Assembly (NCBI GenBank): GCA_947179485.1
Contig: OX359249.1
Location: forward strand, 32,970,250 to 33,034,249
From: Allacma fusca
Taxonomy: Eukaryota; Arthropoda; Collembola; Symphypleona; Sminthuridae
Direction of reading: 5' to 3'
Length of the DNA stretch: 64,000 nucleotides
The first letter of the stretch is position 1, and the number at the start of each line of letters is the position of its first letter. Positions 1-12,400 of the stretch are shown here, one piece after another. The position numbers and the translations under genes are program-made. The notes under the pieces were generated by a model. It saw only the letters and a list, made by a program, of their open reading frames with translations. It did no database searches and was not told the DNA's origin.

Positions 1-3000
1 ACCCTTCAATGAGACTCCAGCTGAATGGTATCTTCTCAAGGACAAGGTTATACCGTAATCCACATCACTTACCTTACCTATCCCTGTCCCTTGTAAACTT
101 GTTGATGGCATCATACAGCCGTATCATTCAGTCCTCATCATGGAGTCCTTAGGTAAGGCAGGTATTTCGTCCCTGATCCTGACCACTCTTTTTAAACCTT
201 CTCTCAAAAAGTACACCTCACTGAAGGCCTCCAGTTCATTTGCCCAGGGTTTGGTATTCCGTACTTAACAAGGTAACTCCGTCTGGTTATCTCCTCTCCT
301 TCAGTGAGAATTAAGACTTACTATATATGCTTGGCTCTCTCATCATGCGTGCAGTAGAAAGGATACCTTTGATGAGAGCGAGAGAGAGAGAAGGTGCTTA
401 AAATAGAAAGGTTTTAGTATGCGTCATTGTGTTCACCACTACTCGAAATATCTATCTTTGCCTCAAGGAATCATGATCAGGAAAGCTATGTGAGGGAAAG
501 CATACAGCATGTCCACTTGTCACCTTCACCTTCTCTCTTGAATTGATATAGTACTTTGTATAGACATTTCACGCAAATTATACTCAAACCCTGTGACTTG
601 CTATTTCGGGAGTCTGAGGAGCTTTTCATGGTGTCAATTCGTTTCATCAATTATATTTGTTATGGAGACACTTCCCTCTTGAAAACATGCATACAGGGAT
701 GAAATCCCTATTGTATTACTTCAACATGATTTAGGCGGAGACAATAGGAAAAGCAACTTAGTTTTTCTCAGTATATTATTATTACCCCCATTTATCGAAA
801 GCCAGTAGTGTTAGCTGACATAATTCCAAGTTTTAGGAAGATAATTTTTGCTGTCTTTGCAGTCTAGGTCAAAGCCATCATGAGCGAAGAAAATATTCAT
901 GTCTATTTCCTTTTAAAAAGCTGTCAGGAGAGAGATAGGGAAACTTTGCTCGGCTCTGAGACTCCCTCCATTTATGTTTCAACGAGCACAAAAAGTTAGT
1001 ACATACAATTAAGTGATTTTGCCTCAAGTTTCCCGAGGATTGATTTATGAGAATAAAAGTTTTATTTCTCTCGAACTCTCATGCTCTTGTGATGTAAAAT
1101 GGTCTGGTTGATGTAAAGTAAAACGAATCTTTGTGAGGGATTATGTAGGAATATAGGTGCTTCAGAAGGCACTTGTAGATCAAAGCGGAAATGGCTGGTA
1201 AAGCTCGAGGGGCTTGATGGCAATGTACTTACTCGTTTATGCTCAGATTATGGAAAACTATGAGTATGACCCACATAAGTCTGTGTGCATGTCCTTCCTG
1301 CATCCATACCCCGATTCTCTGACACTCAATACACGAATCTGGGAGAATTCATTGCATTATTTTACTACTCTCTCATCACTAAAATTCTTGACTATAAGTA
1401 GGTACCTCAACATCGTCTTGAGCACATACCCCGTCCCCGGTGTTCACATATCATAAACAACATTCTCACATTACGTTAACCGTGTAAGAAGAAGATGATG
1501 GCATAACTTTTGTCAGATCCCTATCATTTTTTTTCTTCTGAAGACATGTTTTTCTGCACTTAGATGCTTCAAGATTTTACCTGAAATTCACGGGCAAACA
1601 ACTGCATTCTTGAGGCCTTAAGGTGTAGCTCTTTGAGGCAGTGAGTTCATGCACATGTACGGTTGTGCACTCAAGTAATACCTCTATGCGCATAACTGAG
1701 CACATGTAGGATGATGAGCATATTCACGCATTAGAGTGAGACCAGGTATAGTCTTAATAAAGTCCTATTACATCAGGTAGACCCGACAGAAAAAAAAAAA
1801 CTTGAAAAAAACAAGGGCTATTGAGATGACCAAACGTAGAGCTATGTAGCTTGTCCGGAAAAAAATCCTATATTGAAGAGATTTTTTTTTTTAACAGAGA
1901 AATAATAATAACAAAAATTCCAGAGATGAACTGGAAGAAGGGGAAATAAATAGTGTCATAAAAATATTTCCGAGGAAAATATATAATTTTATTACATTGT
2001 GCGTAGTGATAAAAAAAATAAAGGAATACAATTCTACTGTTCAGGCCATAAAAGAATAATTTTAGGTGTACTATCTCAGAATTCCTTGGGATGCCATTAA
2101 TGGAAAGAATAGCTATAGGGCAGATCCACATAACAGAGTAGTTTTGGGTATATATTTTTTGTTGGACCGTGTTAAGTAGGTGAAAGAGGAGGGTGTAGAT
2201 GCAGGATGTGGTGGTGAAGTGTGGAGTTCAGCGTCCCGGACGGTCAATGTAGCAGGTCAGTGTGAAGGCCGAAGAACCGTTACAGGAATATTATCCCTAC
2301 CTGTCTGACGACTCTCCTACACGTATAAACCATACCTGCTCAAGATCTACCCTGTCTCTCTCTCTCTCTCTCTCTCTCCCTCTCATGATGTATGTAGATG
2401 CTGTGAGATGGAACCAACCACCAAAAGAATATCATTATATTTGAGATATCAGTTATACTTACAGGCGAGGAGAGGATAAGGAGAGGCGAGGAGCATAACA
2501 TGCCCCTCTTCACACTAACTTGTTGTGGCTGTCACCCATCTCGTTCAAAACCTTTGGACCAAACCTGCTTCACCTGAATTACCAGTTCAAAAACTTCATA
2601 CTTTGTCGACGGGCTCGTAGTCTCACTCCCATGTTTTCCTCCATGGTTATCGTAGGAAGATGTAGCGTCTCAACTCCTTTAAATCATTGATTCATTCCTT
2701 AATTTTCCTCCCCCCCCCTCTCTTCATCTTCCTGTTTGCATTTAAAGTATCAGGACATTGTTCATTGATGAGAACAAATGTGGGTCATGCTCATGCTACC
2801 CCGAGATTATTACTATGCAAGAGGAAAATTACCCCTACCGTAAACTTTATGGGTATGAATTATAAGGGATAAAAGATTCATCTCAATCCGTTATGTACAA
2901 AACATTATACTCGCTCGATTGTTTTTTAAAAGCCGATAATTGTAACATGTCAATAGATTATCATATCAGTCCCATCCTCTACGGTCTAGACGGCTCTTCG

Positions 3001-3331
3001 AAACGTGTTTATTACCTAAGGTCTTAGTCATCTTTTCTGTAAGGTCCGTGTAAATTTAAATGTAGAGCATTAAAATCTGCATGATTTCCAAATTTACCGG
3101 CGAAAGTTTGTCTATTTATGATAATCCATGTGCAACAGTACCCTATACGACTGATGAACCGTTTACCTTAACACCTTCATTGTTTCCGTGTGATCTGGAA
3201 TCCATGCTATACATATGCCTTGGAATAGTCAAGTTATCTAATGAATTTTAGAGTCTTTTTTTTTAGTGTCATCACCTATTTCCCCGTTTCGTACATAAAT
3301 TTGACGATCCATTTTTGTTTTTTTTTTGTAG
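1..3331. other. Gene-free stretch upstream of the Gln/Tyr-rich protein gene
   Basis: No open frame here shows family resemblance, and the frames present are short and of low complexity. The stretch holds a (CT)n tract near 2355-2384 and a short (GA)n tract near 375-391. Its right end (about 3311-3331) is a T-rich tract ending in AG, which looks like the 3' splice site of an intron in the 5' UTR of the next gene. An untranslated first exon and promoter may therefore lie somewhere in this stretch, but I cannot place them. Confidence 0.5.
2354..2384. repeat. (CT)n microsatellite
   Basis: A run of CT dinucleotides ending in CCCTCTC. It is a simple repeat that creates a spurious Ser-Leu open frame. 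Confidence 0.9.
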
Positions 3332-3344
3332 AGACTAACCCAAG

Positions 3345-4526
3345 ATGCAGTGGCAAAAATTAACATTGTTGACCATCTCCATGGCGCTGGCCGTCATGGG
3401 AGCTCCTCAAGCTCAACAATTACAGACTCAACAACAACAGCAGCAGGTGCGCTTATATAATTTTGATGAGCAGTGTCTGTGAAAGAAAAATAAGCATGAA
3501 ATCATTACTTTCCTCTATAGTTTGAGATTGAGATAATTATATAAAAATACATGTCTTCATTTCCAAAATGAAATATATAGCAAGCTGCCTCCTCACAAAC
3601 TGTGGCACAGAGCAGAGATGCCCCTGTTTACTCGGATGCTCAATACTCCCAAGGAGGTTATGCGGCTGGTGCTAGTGCTGCGGGAAGTTACCCTGCTGCT
3701 GCTGCTAGTACATCCTATGGTGCTCCAGCCTCCGGATATGGAGCTCCAGCCACTGGAGGAAACTATGCTCAACCTGGAGGAAACCAAGGATACTACTACT
3801 ATTATTATCCAGTACAGGTACAATAGTGCAATCGTACACTTTACTGGGCTGGAGAGATGGGTGAGACGAACGGAAATTGTATGAGGAACATGATTATTGT
3901 CTTGAATAGGAACAAAAAGAGTCTGCTTCATACCACGCACCAAAGGAAACCTACACCGCCACTGATTCATATGGAATTGACCCCTTGGGAATTATCGCTG
4001 TTTTGGCTGTTGCTGGTTTGGTCATTGCTGGGCTGGCTCTTCTATTCCCTGGCTGGGCTTATGTTCGCAGTGATGAAAATGTTTACTACAGAAGTTTGGA
4101 TGGTTAGAGGCCCTTTTTTTTATCGCCTTGTCTCGCATGTTGTCTCAATAGGCATGCTTGAGTTGGAACAGTATTGGTAAATTAGGATAAAAATCTATAT
4201 TGGCAAACATTTTCAGGAGGATCTCCAAGCTTTTTGGGTCTCACTAAGGAAGATTATCATACTCTAACCAGCCTTGTCCTCACTGCCATTGAAGGAGAAG
4301 ATTGTATCGAGAAAATGATGTGCGATGCTGGGAAATTAGTGAAAAAAGTGAAGAAAGCTGATGCTTTTCTCAGGTAATTGACTCCACGTTTTTGTGCAGT
4401 ATCTCACGTTTCCTATTAGAAATCGCCTTCTAGACAGTGCCATGACATTTCATCAGCATACACACGTACATGGATTCATTCCTTTGATATCTTTCATTAT
4501 TTATCTTCCACGATGGAGAGAGAGAT

Positions 4527-4562
<36 letters not shown>

Positions 4563-4948
4563 GAAGAAAAGGGGCTCATGTACATTTTTTGTATGTATGT
4601 CCCTTTGAATGAGATGAAAGTGGATTCACGATTAGCGTCTGCTCCAAATCATATGATCGTGATGTTATTGAGCAGATTGTAATAATTTATTCATGTGGAT
4701 AAAGAGAGAACAGGATCAATAGTAATAATAAGGGATGTGAAGGAGGTTATGCCATCCCAGGGAAGGTGAAAGTGACATGAGATGTTGTTCGTGGCAAATG
4801 AACTATGATGGATTGATTGTTTGCTTTCAGAGTTATGGAAGACTTAGCACCCACCACAGTGGCAGGCACAATTAAGAAGTTGAGGACTGCCATGAAGAAG
4901 GGAGAGGAGTGCAAGAATATGGGATGTGCGAAAAAAAAGGCAGCGTAG
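3345..4948 (+). CDS. Secreted or type-I membrane protein with Gln- and Gly/Tyr-rich region (unrecognised, 5 exons)
   Basis: Coding exons are 3345-3446, 3581-3817, 3910-4102, 4217-4373 and 4831-4948, which join in frame to 268 residues. The first ATG opens a hydrophobic signal peptide (about residues 1-20). A short Gln run follows, then a low-complexity Ala/Ser/Gly/Tyr region with YGAP-type repeats ending in five tyrosines (residues 35-113). A hydrophobic segment, probably a membrane helix, covers about residues 139-161. The C-terminal part is Lys-rich and mostly helical, with four cysteines in two pairs (CIEKMMC and CKNMGC). The ATG lies 13 nt after a T-rich AG, so the 5' UTR is probably spliced. 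I do not recognise the family. The Tyr/Gly/Ala repeats recall cuticle or extracellular-matrix proteins, but that is only a resemblance in composition. Confidence 0.82.
4514..4570. repeat. (GA)n microsatellite in intron 4
   Basis: A purine-rich GAGAGA tract with a few A and T interruptions, in the intron between exons 4 and 5 of the Gln/Tyr-rich protein gene. Confidence 0.85.
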
Positions 4949-6405
4949 GTACTCGAAGAAGCCTTCATAATTAATTAATTTAAAAGACTTGTGAGTGTAC
5001 CAGGACAAAAAAATCTTTCAAAGTGACTTTTATCGACTGTCTTTGTATTCAGGAAAAATATAATTAACCAAGATGCACAACATTAAATTTAAATAATTTT
5101 ATGCTACATGCAGAGCGTAGGGTATTTTAGAATGAATCGCGTAACAATATAAATGGGGAAGAGGAAAAAATTTAATTGCACTGTGGACAAAAGTCTCGTC
5201 AATCTTCATTCGGACTTAATGGCTTACTTGAGGACATCGCACAAAAATACATGGTTTCGTCATTTGCATCGTTCCGTATGAAAATCAATATATCCACACA
5301 CCGCTGCCTGTTTAGCTTTTCTATGTACAAGCCAGTATACACTTAAGACAACTAAGCACAACCTTTAACATCGACGTCATGGAGAACCTCATCGGGAAAT
5401 CTCAGTGGAAGATTAACACAAAAAGCACTTACGTATACAACAGTACTCCCACATGTACCAAGTTTAAGACCAGTGATCGGAATTACTATATAGTTCAAGT
5501 GAGAACCTCATAAGAGCAACGTGAAGAACTTCCGAAGGAAATTTTATATATAAGTGGTATATAGTACCCTATTGTTGAGAGTGAATACTATTATTACTGC
5601 AACCCATAATACCTGAATCTGAAACCTTTTCCAGAAAATTATGTACCTTTCATTACAAAAACGTCGTATTTTTACAATGACCCTCCACGGATGCAACTCA
5701 TCTTTAAAGTGTTCCCCGTGGTTGATTTACGAGTGGTGACTTTTAACTGGACTCACGTTGACTGAGACATTTTTAAACTAAAAACTCCTGCTACTACGAG
5801 GCATGTTTTTTTTACAAAATATGTATATCCTATACAAATGAACGTACTAACACAAGGGAAGAATTACTTTTCAATTACTAAACTACCTTAAATACATACA
5901 TATATATACAATGAATGCATACACATTACAAGATTACGACAAACAAACAAAAAATCTGTGAAGATATATGTATACATACATATAGAACCTACTATTACGT
6001 TTGGTCTCCAAACCTCCACAAGAACCTACACCAAAAATAGTTTTCTAACCTCTAATCTCACAAAGCTTTAACAAAATGACTCCGCAATTGATGCTATTCC
6101 CCCAAAAGGAAAAGTTGTAATTTAATGCATGTTTATCCACACACTCTGTTGGGACGTTTTTTGAAACAATGTAATTGTTTATATATATGTATATGTAATT
6201 ATATGGTGTTATAAAGTTGTTTTTGTTTTTATCTGCATGTTACTTTATCTCAATTTGTTTTGTAGCTGAAGCTATGCCTTTAATGTTATTGAAATTCAAT
6301 ATATAAATATATATACAAGCAGTAACAAAATGGCTATGGACTTTTTGTTAGGAATTTGTGTTACGTACGTGTACTCATCCGAGATAAAATGCTGTTATTA
6401 TTTGT

Positions 6406-6411
6406 AATAAA
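6406..6411 (+). terminator. Candidate polyadenylation signal AATAAA
   Basis: A canonical AATAAA about 1.46 kb after the stop of the Gln/Tyr-rich protein gene. It could mark the end of a long 3' UTR. Nearer signals may be used instead, so the assignment is tentative. Confidence 0.3.
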
Positions 6412-9400
6412 AACCAAAACTTGAAACAAACTCATGCTCAATGCCCTTTATTCCCTAGCAATATCAACGTATAATTTTGCGTAGTATACCGTAAATAACG
6501 CACAAACAAGAATAACAGCTCAAACTTTTCCACCCTGAAAACCAATTACTACAAGGCGTCCAGCAAGTATAACTTGCTCCCTGCCTCAGATGACGCTAAA
6601 GAGGTCTAAAGAGCACATCTGAGAAAGAAAGCCTCCTGTAGCCTAGAGGCTTCTATACATAGACCATAGACCCAACAGTCATCCCAAACACTTGTTCGCA
6701 GAAATTAGGAAATAATATTTTTCCAACTTCTAGACAGATAATTACGCCTAGTATACTTATCTCATTAAAACTTTACAAATTATATGCACCTATGTCATCC
6801 CAATTCCAGATAATTTACTATTCCTTGCAAAACAACAACTTTTTTTTCGAGACGGCTCATACATACATATATAGCACGTCAACGCACAAAACGGGCTAGG
6901 GTTCATAGTGTAGGAATAAGTAATGGCGAAGCTAATTATCCTCGAATAGTTCCCCTCATGGGATTTTATATGTATGCATAGTTTTCATAAAACTTTGGAT
7001 GAACTTCAGTTGGATCTTTCATTTGACTAATAAAAACGGATTTACATAAGTTTACCCAACTCAGTCTCCCATTGAATGAGCATTACAGGGTTGAAAGTGC
7101 GTGTAAAAATTATACGCCTGCCCCCATGAGATTTGATTGGGCTGGCAAAGGAAAAGTAATATAATATACCTATAAAAATTGAGAAACTATGCATGCTCTG
7201 TACATAATTTACCGTGGAAAATGGAGCCGAGATAATGCTGATAAATGCAGCAATTTCAGAATCATTACAAGTGTTTGACATTTAATGTGAAGATTGAAGA
7301 TCCTCATTACGAGTTGTGAGAGAAATCGTTGAGAGTAAATTATTTTGGGCTGGGATTCCTGAAGTCTTTTTTTTTAGAGAGAAAGGAAACATGGGATGTT
7401 TATTATTAAAAACTGAGGAGCGGCAGATAGCTTACATTTTTGGAATAACACATACATCTTCTGTATGAACTTGACTGTGTGAGCAAAAGCAGAGGGTACC
7501 TTTGGGTGTAGAGATAGACAGATACATGGACTCATACATAAGGTTCACGTAGTACTTACGAGTCAGTGAAGTGCAGAAACGAGTTTAAAAGAAGATTAGT
7601 TAAATTTGTTTGTCTCAACACCTTGTGGCATTATTCACGTTGTACATTATGTAGAACGAGACGACGGTAAAGTTTCTTGAGCTTTTGCTTGCTCTTGATA
7701 AGAAGGAGTACTACAATTTGATGCAATTAACCCAGATATTAATGAATTCCGGCCTTATTAGCTTGTTCCTCGACGGATGTTCCTCCTTGAGTGTGTCCAC
7801 GTTACATACTCCAACAACAGTGGCGAGGTAGGGAGTTTGTGCAAATGCGTGATGATATTTTTCAGGAGGATTGCAGATATATATATATATAAACAGTATA
7901 GAGATGTACGTACAACACAGAGTGGTTATACTTGGAGAATAAAAATGAAAAGTTACGGGGAAGAGTAAATAATAATATAAAGTAACCATCATATAGTAGT
8001 CACAGTTCAACCACCTAATTCATCCACCTGCTCCTTACGTTTGTGCTTGATGTTACTTTCGCAAGGATTTTATTATGGTCACGGTCTGGCAGGACAAAGG
8101 AGTGGAAGTGGAAGTCGCTCTCATGTCGTATATTGAGTCCAACTTCATTGTTTTTCCTCACAATTTCCCTTATGAGTGGTCGTGATAGTGATACCTTTGG
8201 AATTTCTGTGTGTAAAGTACTCGAGAACATTTCATTTCACGTCCACACATGTCGACTGTGCATACCCGGACGAATAGTATTTGTACTCCCTTGCATGCAC
8301 TTTTATGTCAGCGGTAATCAGTTATGCTCCTGCAATTATTAGAATGGTTGGCAAGACTGAGACAATACAAAATCATGAGAATAAATTAGATTTGGGAGAG
8401 CTTCCTTCTCAGTCCTGCTCTGCTCTCCTTGGTTGTCGTAAATCTCGTGAAATGAGGGATGGAAGTAACGCAGTCCTGTCAATAGACTTATTTATTGGTC
8501 ATTTATTGCTCAGCCTGATTTAAAAAAGGCAAAAGTGTTTGGCTCATTCGACAAATTAGGAGCTCTGAAACAATCATGAGCATCATTCTGGCGTGGCACA
8601 TGGTAATTAATTTAGACTGGAAACAAATTATTTATTTGATCTCTTTCTCAAATCTTTCGTCCTGGTTAAGATTTTTAACAGGGAATAAAACCATTGTTCA
8701 ATTATGTAGTCATCAGGCTTCAGGGGAGTCTTCGGATATTTTTTTTGTGACTGAAGATGCAGATATGTGTCACAGAAAATCTATATGAAGTATATACATA
8801 TTTATTTAAGGGGGTTATTTGTACACCTGTTATCATTATTACCTTGATTGATAGGGATTTCGAACCGTATTAGGTGGGAATTGATCCTCTCTCTGAGAAC
8901 TTTTGCCAAGAATAACGTTTCTAAATAATGAGTGAAACTGGTAAAAGCGATTTAGTTTACGTAAGGAAGTGACCATGCAACAATCAAGGTAACACATGCA
9001 TGGCTTGTACTATTGCAGAATCATGAGCAAAGTTTTAGGACCGCAGTTCATTCATTCCAAACACACAATCTGTGTATGCAGATGATGGTTGTGATCTTGC
9101 CAGTAGTTTTTTTTTCATGTGCTGCGAGTCGTTACGTTACTCACTTTAAGTAAAGCAAGGCTTTTGAGAGATGAACCAAGCATTTTTCAAAGAAGATATT
9201 AGCAGTACATCCTATGTACGCAACGAGTAATAATTACGGAGGGATCCGTCGTCTCACTAACCAGCCTACTTTACAGAATCTGACAAGTTTACCTGTTCAG
9301 TGCACGCTGTTGCAAGGAAAACTTGAAACTTCTGTGAGTTACACAACCTGTGATGACTTTCTGACCTTTCAGTCATTGGAATGATCCGAGTATATGGTCC

Positions 9401-12400
9401 TTACAAATAATATCATCGCCTCGCCTAATCGGCAGTCGAATATCAGTGATTAGACCATAAGGTTAAGGACAGTTGATGACCGCACGAACAATAACAACAT
9501 TCTTACTGTAGTACCGATCTAGACTGTGCCACTCCATTATTCCCTGTCTCAATTATGAGATGGCTAATTTCAATCTTCCTCCCTGTTCCTTATTTATTTT
9601 TTGCTAACTCCGTCATTCAATATGGTGTACGTGCCATGGGATAAACCCACTGGGATTAAATCATTAAACTGGCATGGCTGGGATTCCCTCCTTCTCAACT
9701 TGACCAGCATCAGAAGATGAGTATATGAATTTGCATATGTACATATGTTTCTTCTCAGAGAAAAATTACTGCGGGAGGGACTTTTTCCTATTCACAATCT
9801 TATTTACTGTCCAAATGGTACTAATGCACGAGTACTTCTGCCTTATCTGATTAGGTGATATCCGTAAAAACTTAAAATCATTTATGTACACTCCTGCTCA
9901 ATTTATACAGGGCTGATCAAGTTCCCGATAATTTGAAAAAAAGGGCTGTGATGTGAGTAACGATGTTAAATTACAGCGGCATTTATAATTTGTTGACACA
10001 CGTAAGGGAAATGTACTAATTTGATTACCGAAGTTGAAAGAAAATAAGGCACAAAGGTAGGTACTCATGTAGTAACCAGCCGTCTGTCGTAAAATATTTA
10101 GGCCAGTGTATATACGGACGGTTCAGGCGCTGTTCGACTTAAGAATTAAGTCTGGTATAGGCTACTGAAATTATTATCTTTTTTACCTTTACAGTCTTAG
10201 TAAATGTAAAGTAAGGAAAGATTAAAAATTATGGCTGAATGTCGCGGATGCTTTCAAGAACAAGAGCTGTTGTTCTCGGCAATAAATATGCATGCGGAAT
10301 GAGCAGCCTAAAATCTTCGGATTTGCTGTGTAAAAATGACGTACTATGTATCCAAAACTAAAGCTAAATAAATAAAGAAGGCAATGAGTACACACTGACA
10401 AGACTGTTTTTCTACTAAAGTGTAAAGAAAGCCATACTAGATACTCAGGACGACGGGAACAACTCCCACCTTGAAAGATGCTGTGACTTAATTTTTTTTC
10501 CCTTCAGATGCGGTAAGTGCAAACGTGCACGTGCATACAAATACTTCAACCTGAGCAAAGCTCATCGTTGGCACCTATTTAGGCTGCTCAACTGTGTCTT
10601 GTAAAGGCAATGTTCCCTTGCGAAAAACAAACTCCTAGGGTACAGCTTATGAATTCAGAACGGTGTAAATAATGCCCCCTTGTTATTATTTATGTGAGAC
10701 TCAGCGGCGAGAAATAACAAAAAATAAATACTGAAATTACGGTATAACTTCTAAACGCCAAGTAAGTGTAGATATGGTAATAATTGAAGAATTGTACAAT
10801 AATTACTGCAGTTCCATCCTAGGAACTCTCCATCCAAAAATTAGCACGTTTGAGTAAAAAAAACATGAGTTAATTGGAAATTAATTCCAATACCTATAAG
10901 TTCAATAGAATCCAACAGTGCGTTACACTCACTCGTTGAATTTTTCATAAATCCTGCCTCTGCCCATAAAGTCCTTTATTATTGCCCACTGTTTCCAATG
11001 TCAAACGAGAAGATAAAAATTTTATTCAAATTATCCTGCAGCTGCAGACTTCATCTCAAGTCGAGATGCAGTAAAGTATCTCGGAAAGCATACTCATAAT
11101 TGTACAGTAATCTCAGATCTGGAGGCAAACAAAGACAATCTGATCAATGTCAATATCCAAATGCTCTAGAAATACAATATTATTGTTATTATGGCTCAAT
11201 AAAAAGTAATGAAAAGGAATAACTGTCCAAGATTGAGTTGAGGATCAATTTACATGAAGGAAAAAAAGATAATATTTAAGTGCATACATTTACTCATAAG
11301 ATAATTTGATTTAAATTTTTTTATTGACATAAAAGAAAACTTTAAAACAGATCCATCAATTTCAGGATGAGAGATGGTGAGGATAAGGGGACATTGTTCG
11401 ACGAGCTTGTCATAATTTTTTTTCAAGCAGTAGTCCACATGAGTTTATCTATATTGATAGATACTCATGACTTGGAATTCCTTATGGGAATATAAAATAG
11501 CAATTAAAATGATACAATGTTATTGAAAATCTTTTGCCAGGCGTGCTTCTCTATAGACCACGTTTTTAATCTCAACAGGGATGTGCAGTGATGGGACAGC
11601 AATATTGAAAAGTTCCAACTGATAATTTAACATTGTTCATGTGCACTATAGTTTTGATTGTGCCAGCATTGATTTTTGTGGGAAATGATGATATGGCTTT
11701 TGATTCATCTTGGACTTGTTCCAAAAAACCATCAAATAGAAATATTCTTCCTATGTACGGTTGGGTAGGTCTTAAATCACACTGTGCCATAGTGCAATCT
11801 ACCGACTCTTCTGAGGTTACAGTCTAATCTTCTCTTGAGGATTGATGTATGTAGATAAATGTTTTGCTATGGTAACTCCTCTGATGAGAATCAAAACAGC
11901 ACTGGGACTGGGAGTACAAATTGTAATGCTCCTTCAACCGCCTGCCATGATAGCAAAATGGCCAACATTTCATTCAAGAAATATTATTGAATACTGCTTT
12001 CACAGTGATACTAAATGACAACCAAAAACAATCTATTGTGTCTGAAATAAAATGTAGGATGTTTAAAGTACATGTACAAGTTCAATATTATAGTATGGCT
12101 TTGCACACCGGAAGCGTTAGCGGTGGGAGTAGGGGCCTATTAAATTGTAACAATTTACGTAATAAAGCAGCATCTTTAACGGTGGATACACTCTTAATCT
12201 GATACCTACGATAAGTATTGATTTTATCTGTCGATCTCTACCCATTTTCTTGAAACTCAGTACCGTATGTACATTTGCACGTAAAGTCTGGGGTAAGAAC
12301 CAGACTAACACTGATGTTTTGCTTTGGTAACAAAATTATGTAATTTATCAACTTGTTCCTGCCTACACACGTTACTTATATAATATTTATACAAGTTTCG

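Noticed and set aside
2262-2444. Open frame with a Ser-Leu run
   Set aside because: Created by the (CT)n microsatellite.
11572-11827. Overlapping open frames on both strands
   Set aside because: They are mutual shadows in one interval with no homology I can recognise. A decayed transposase cannot be excluded but is not supported.
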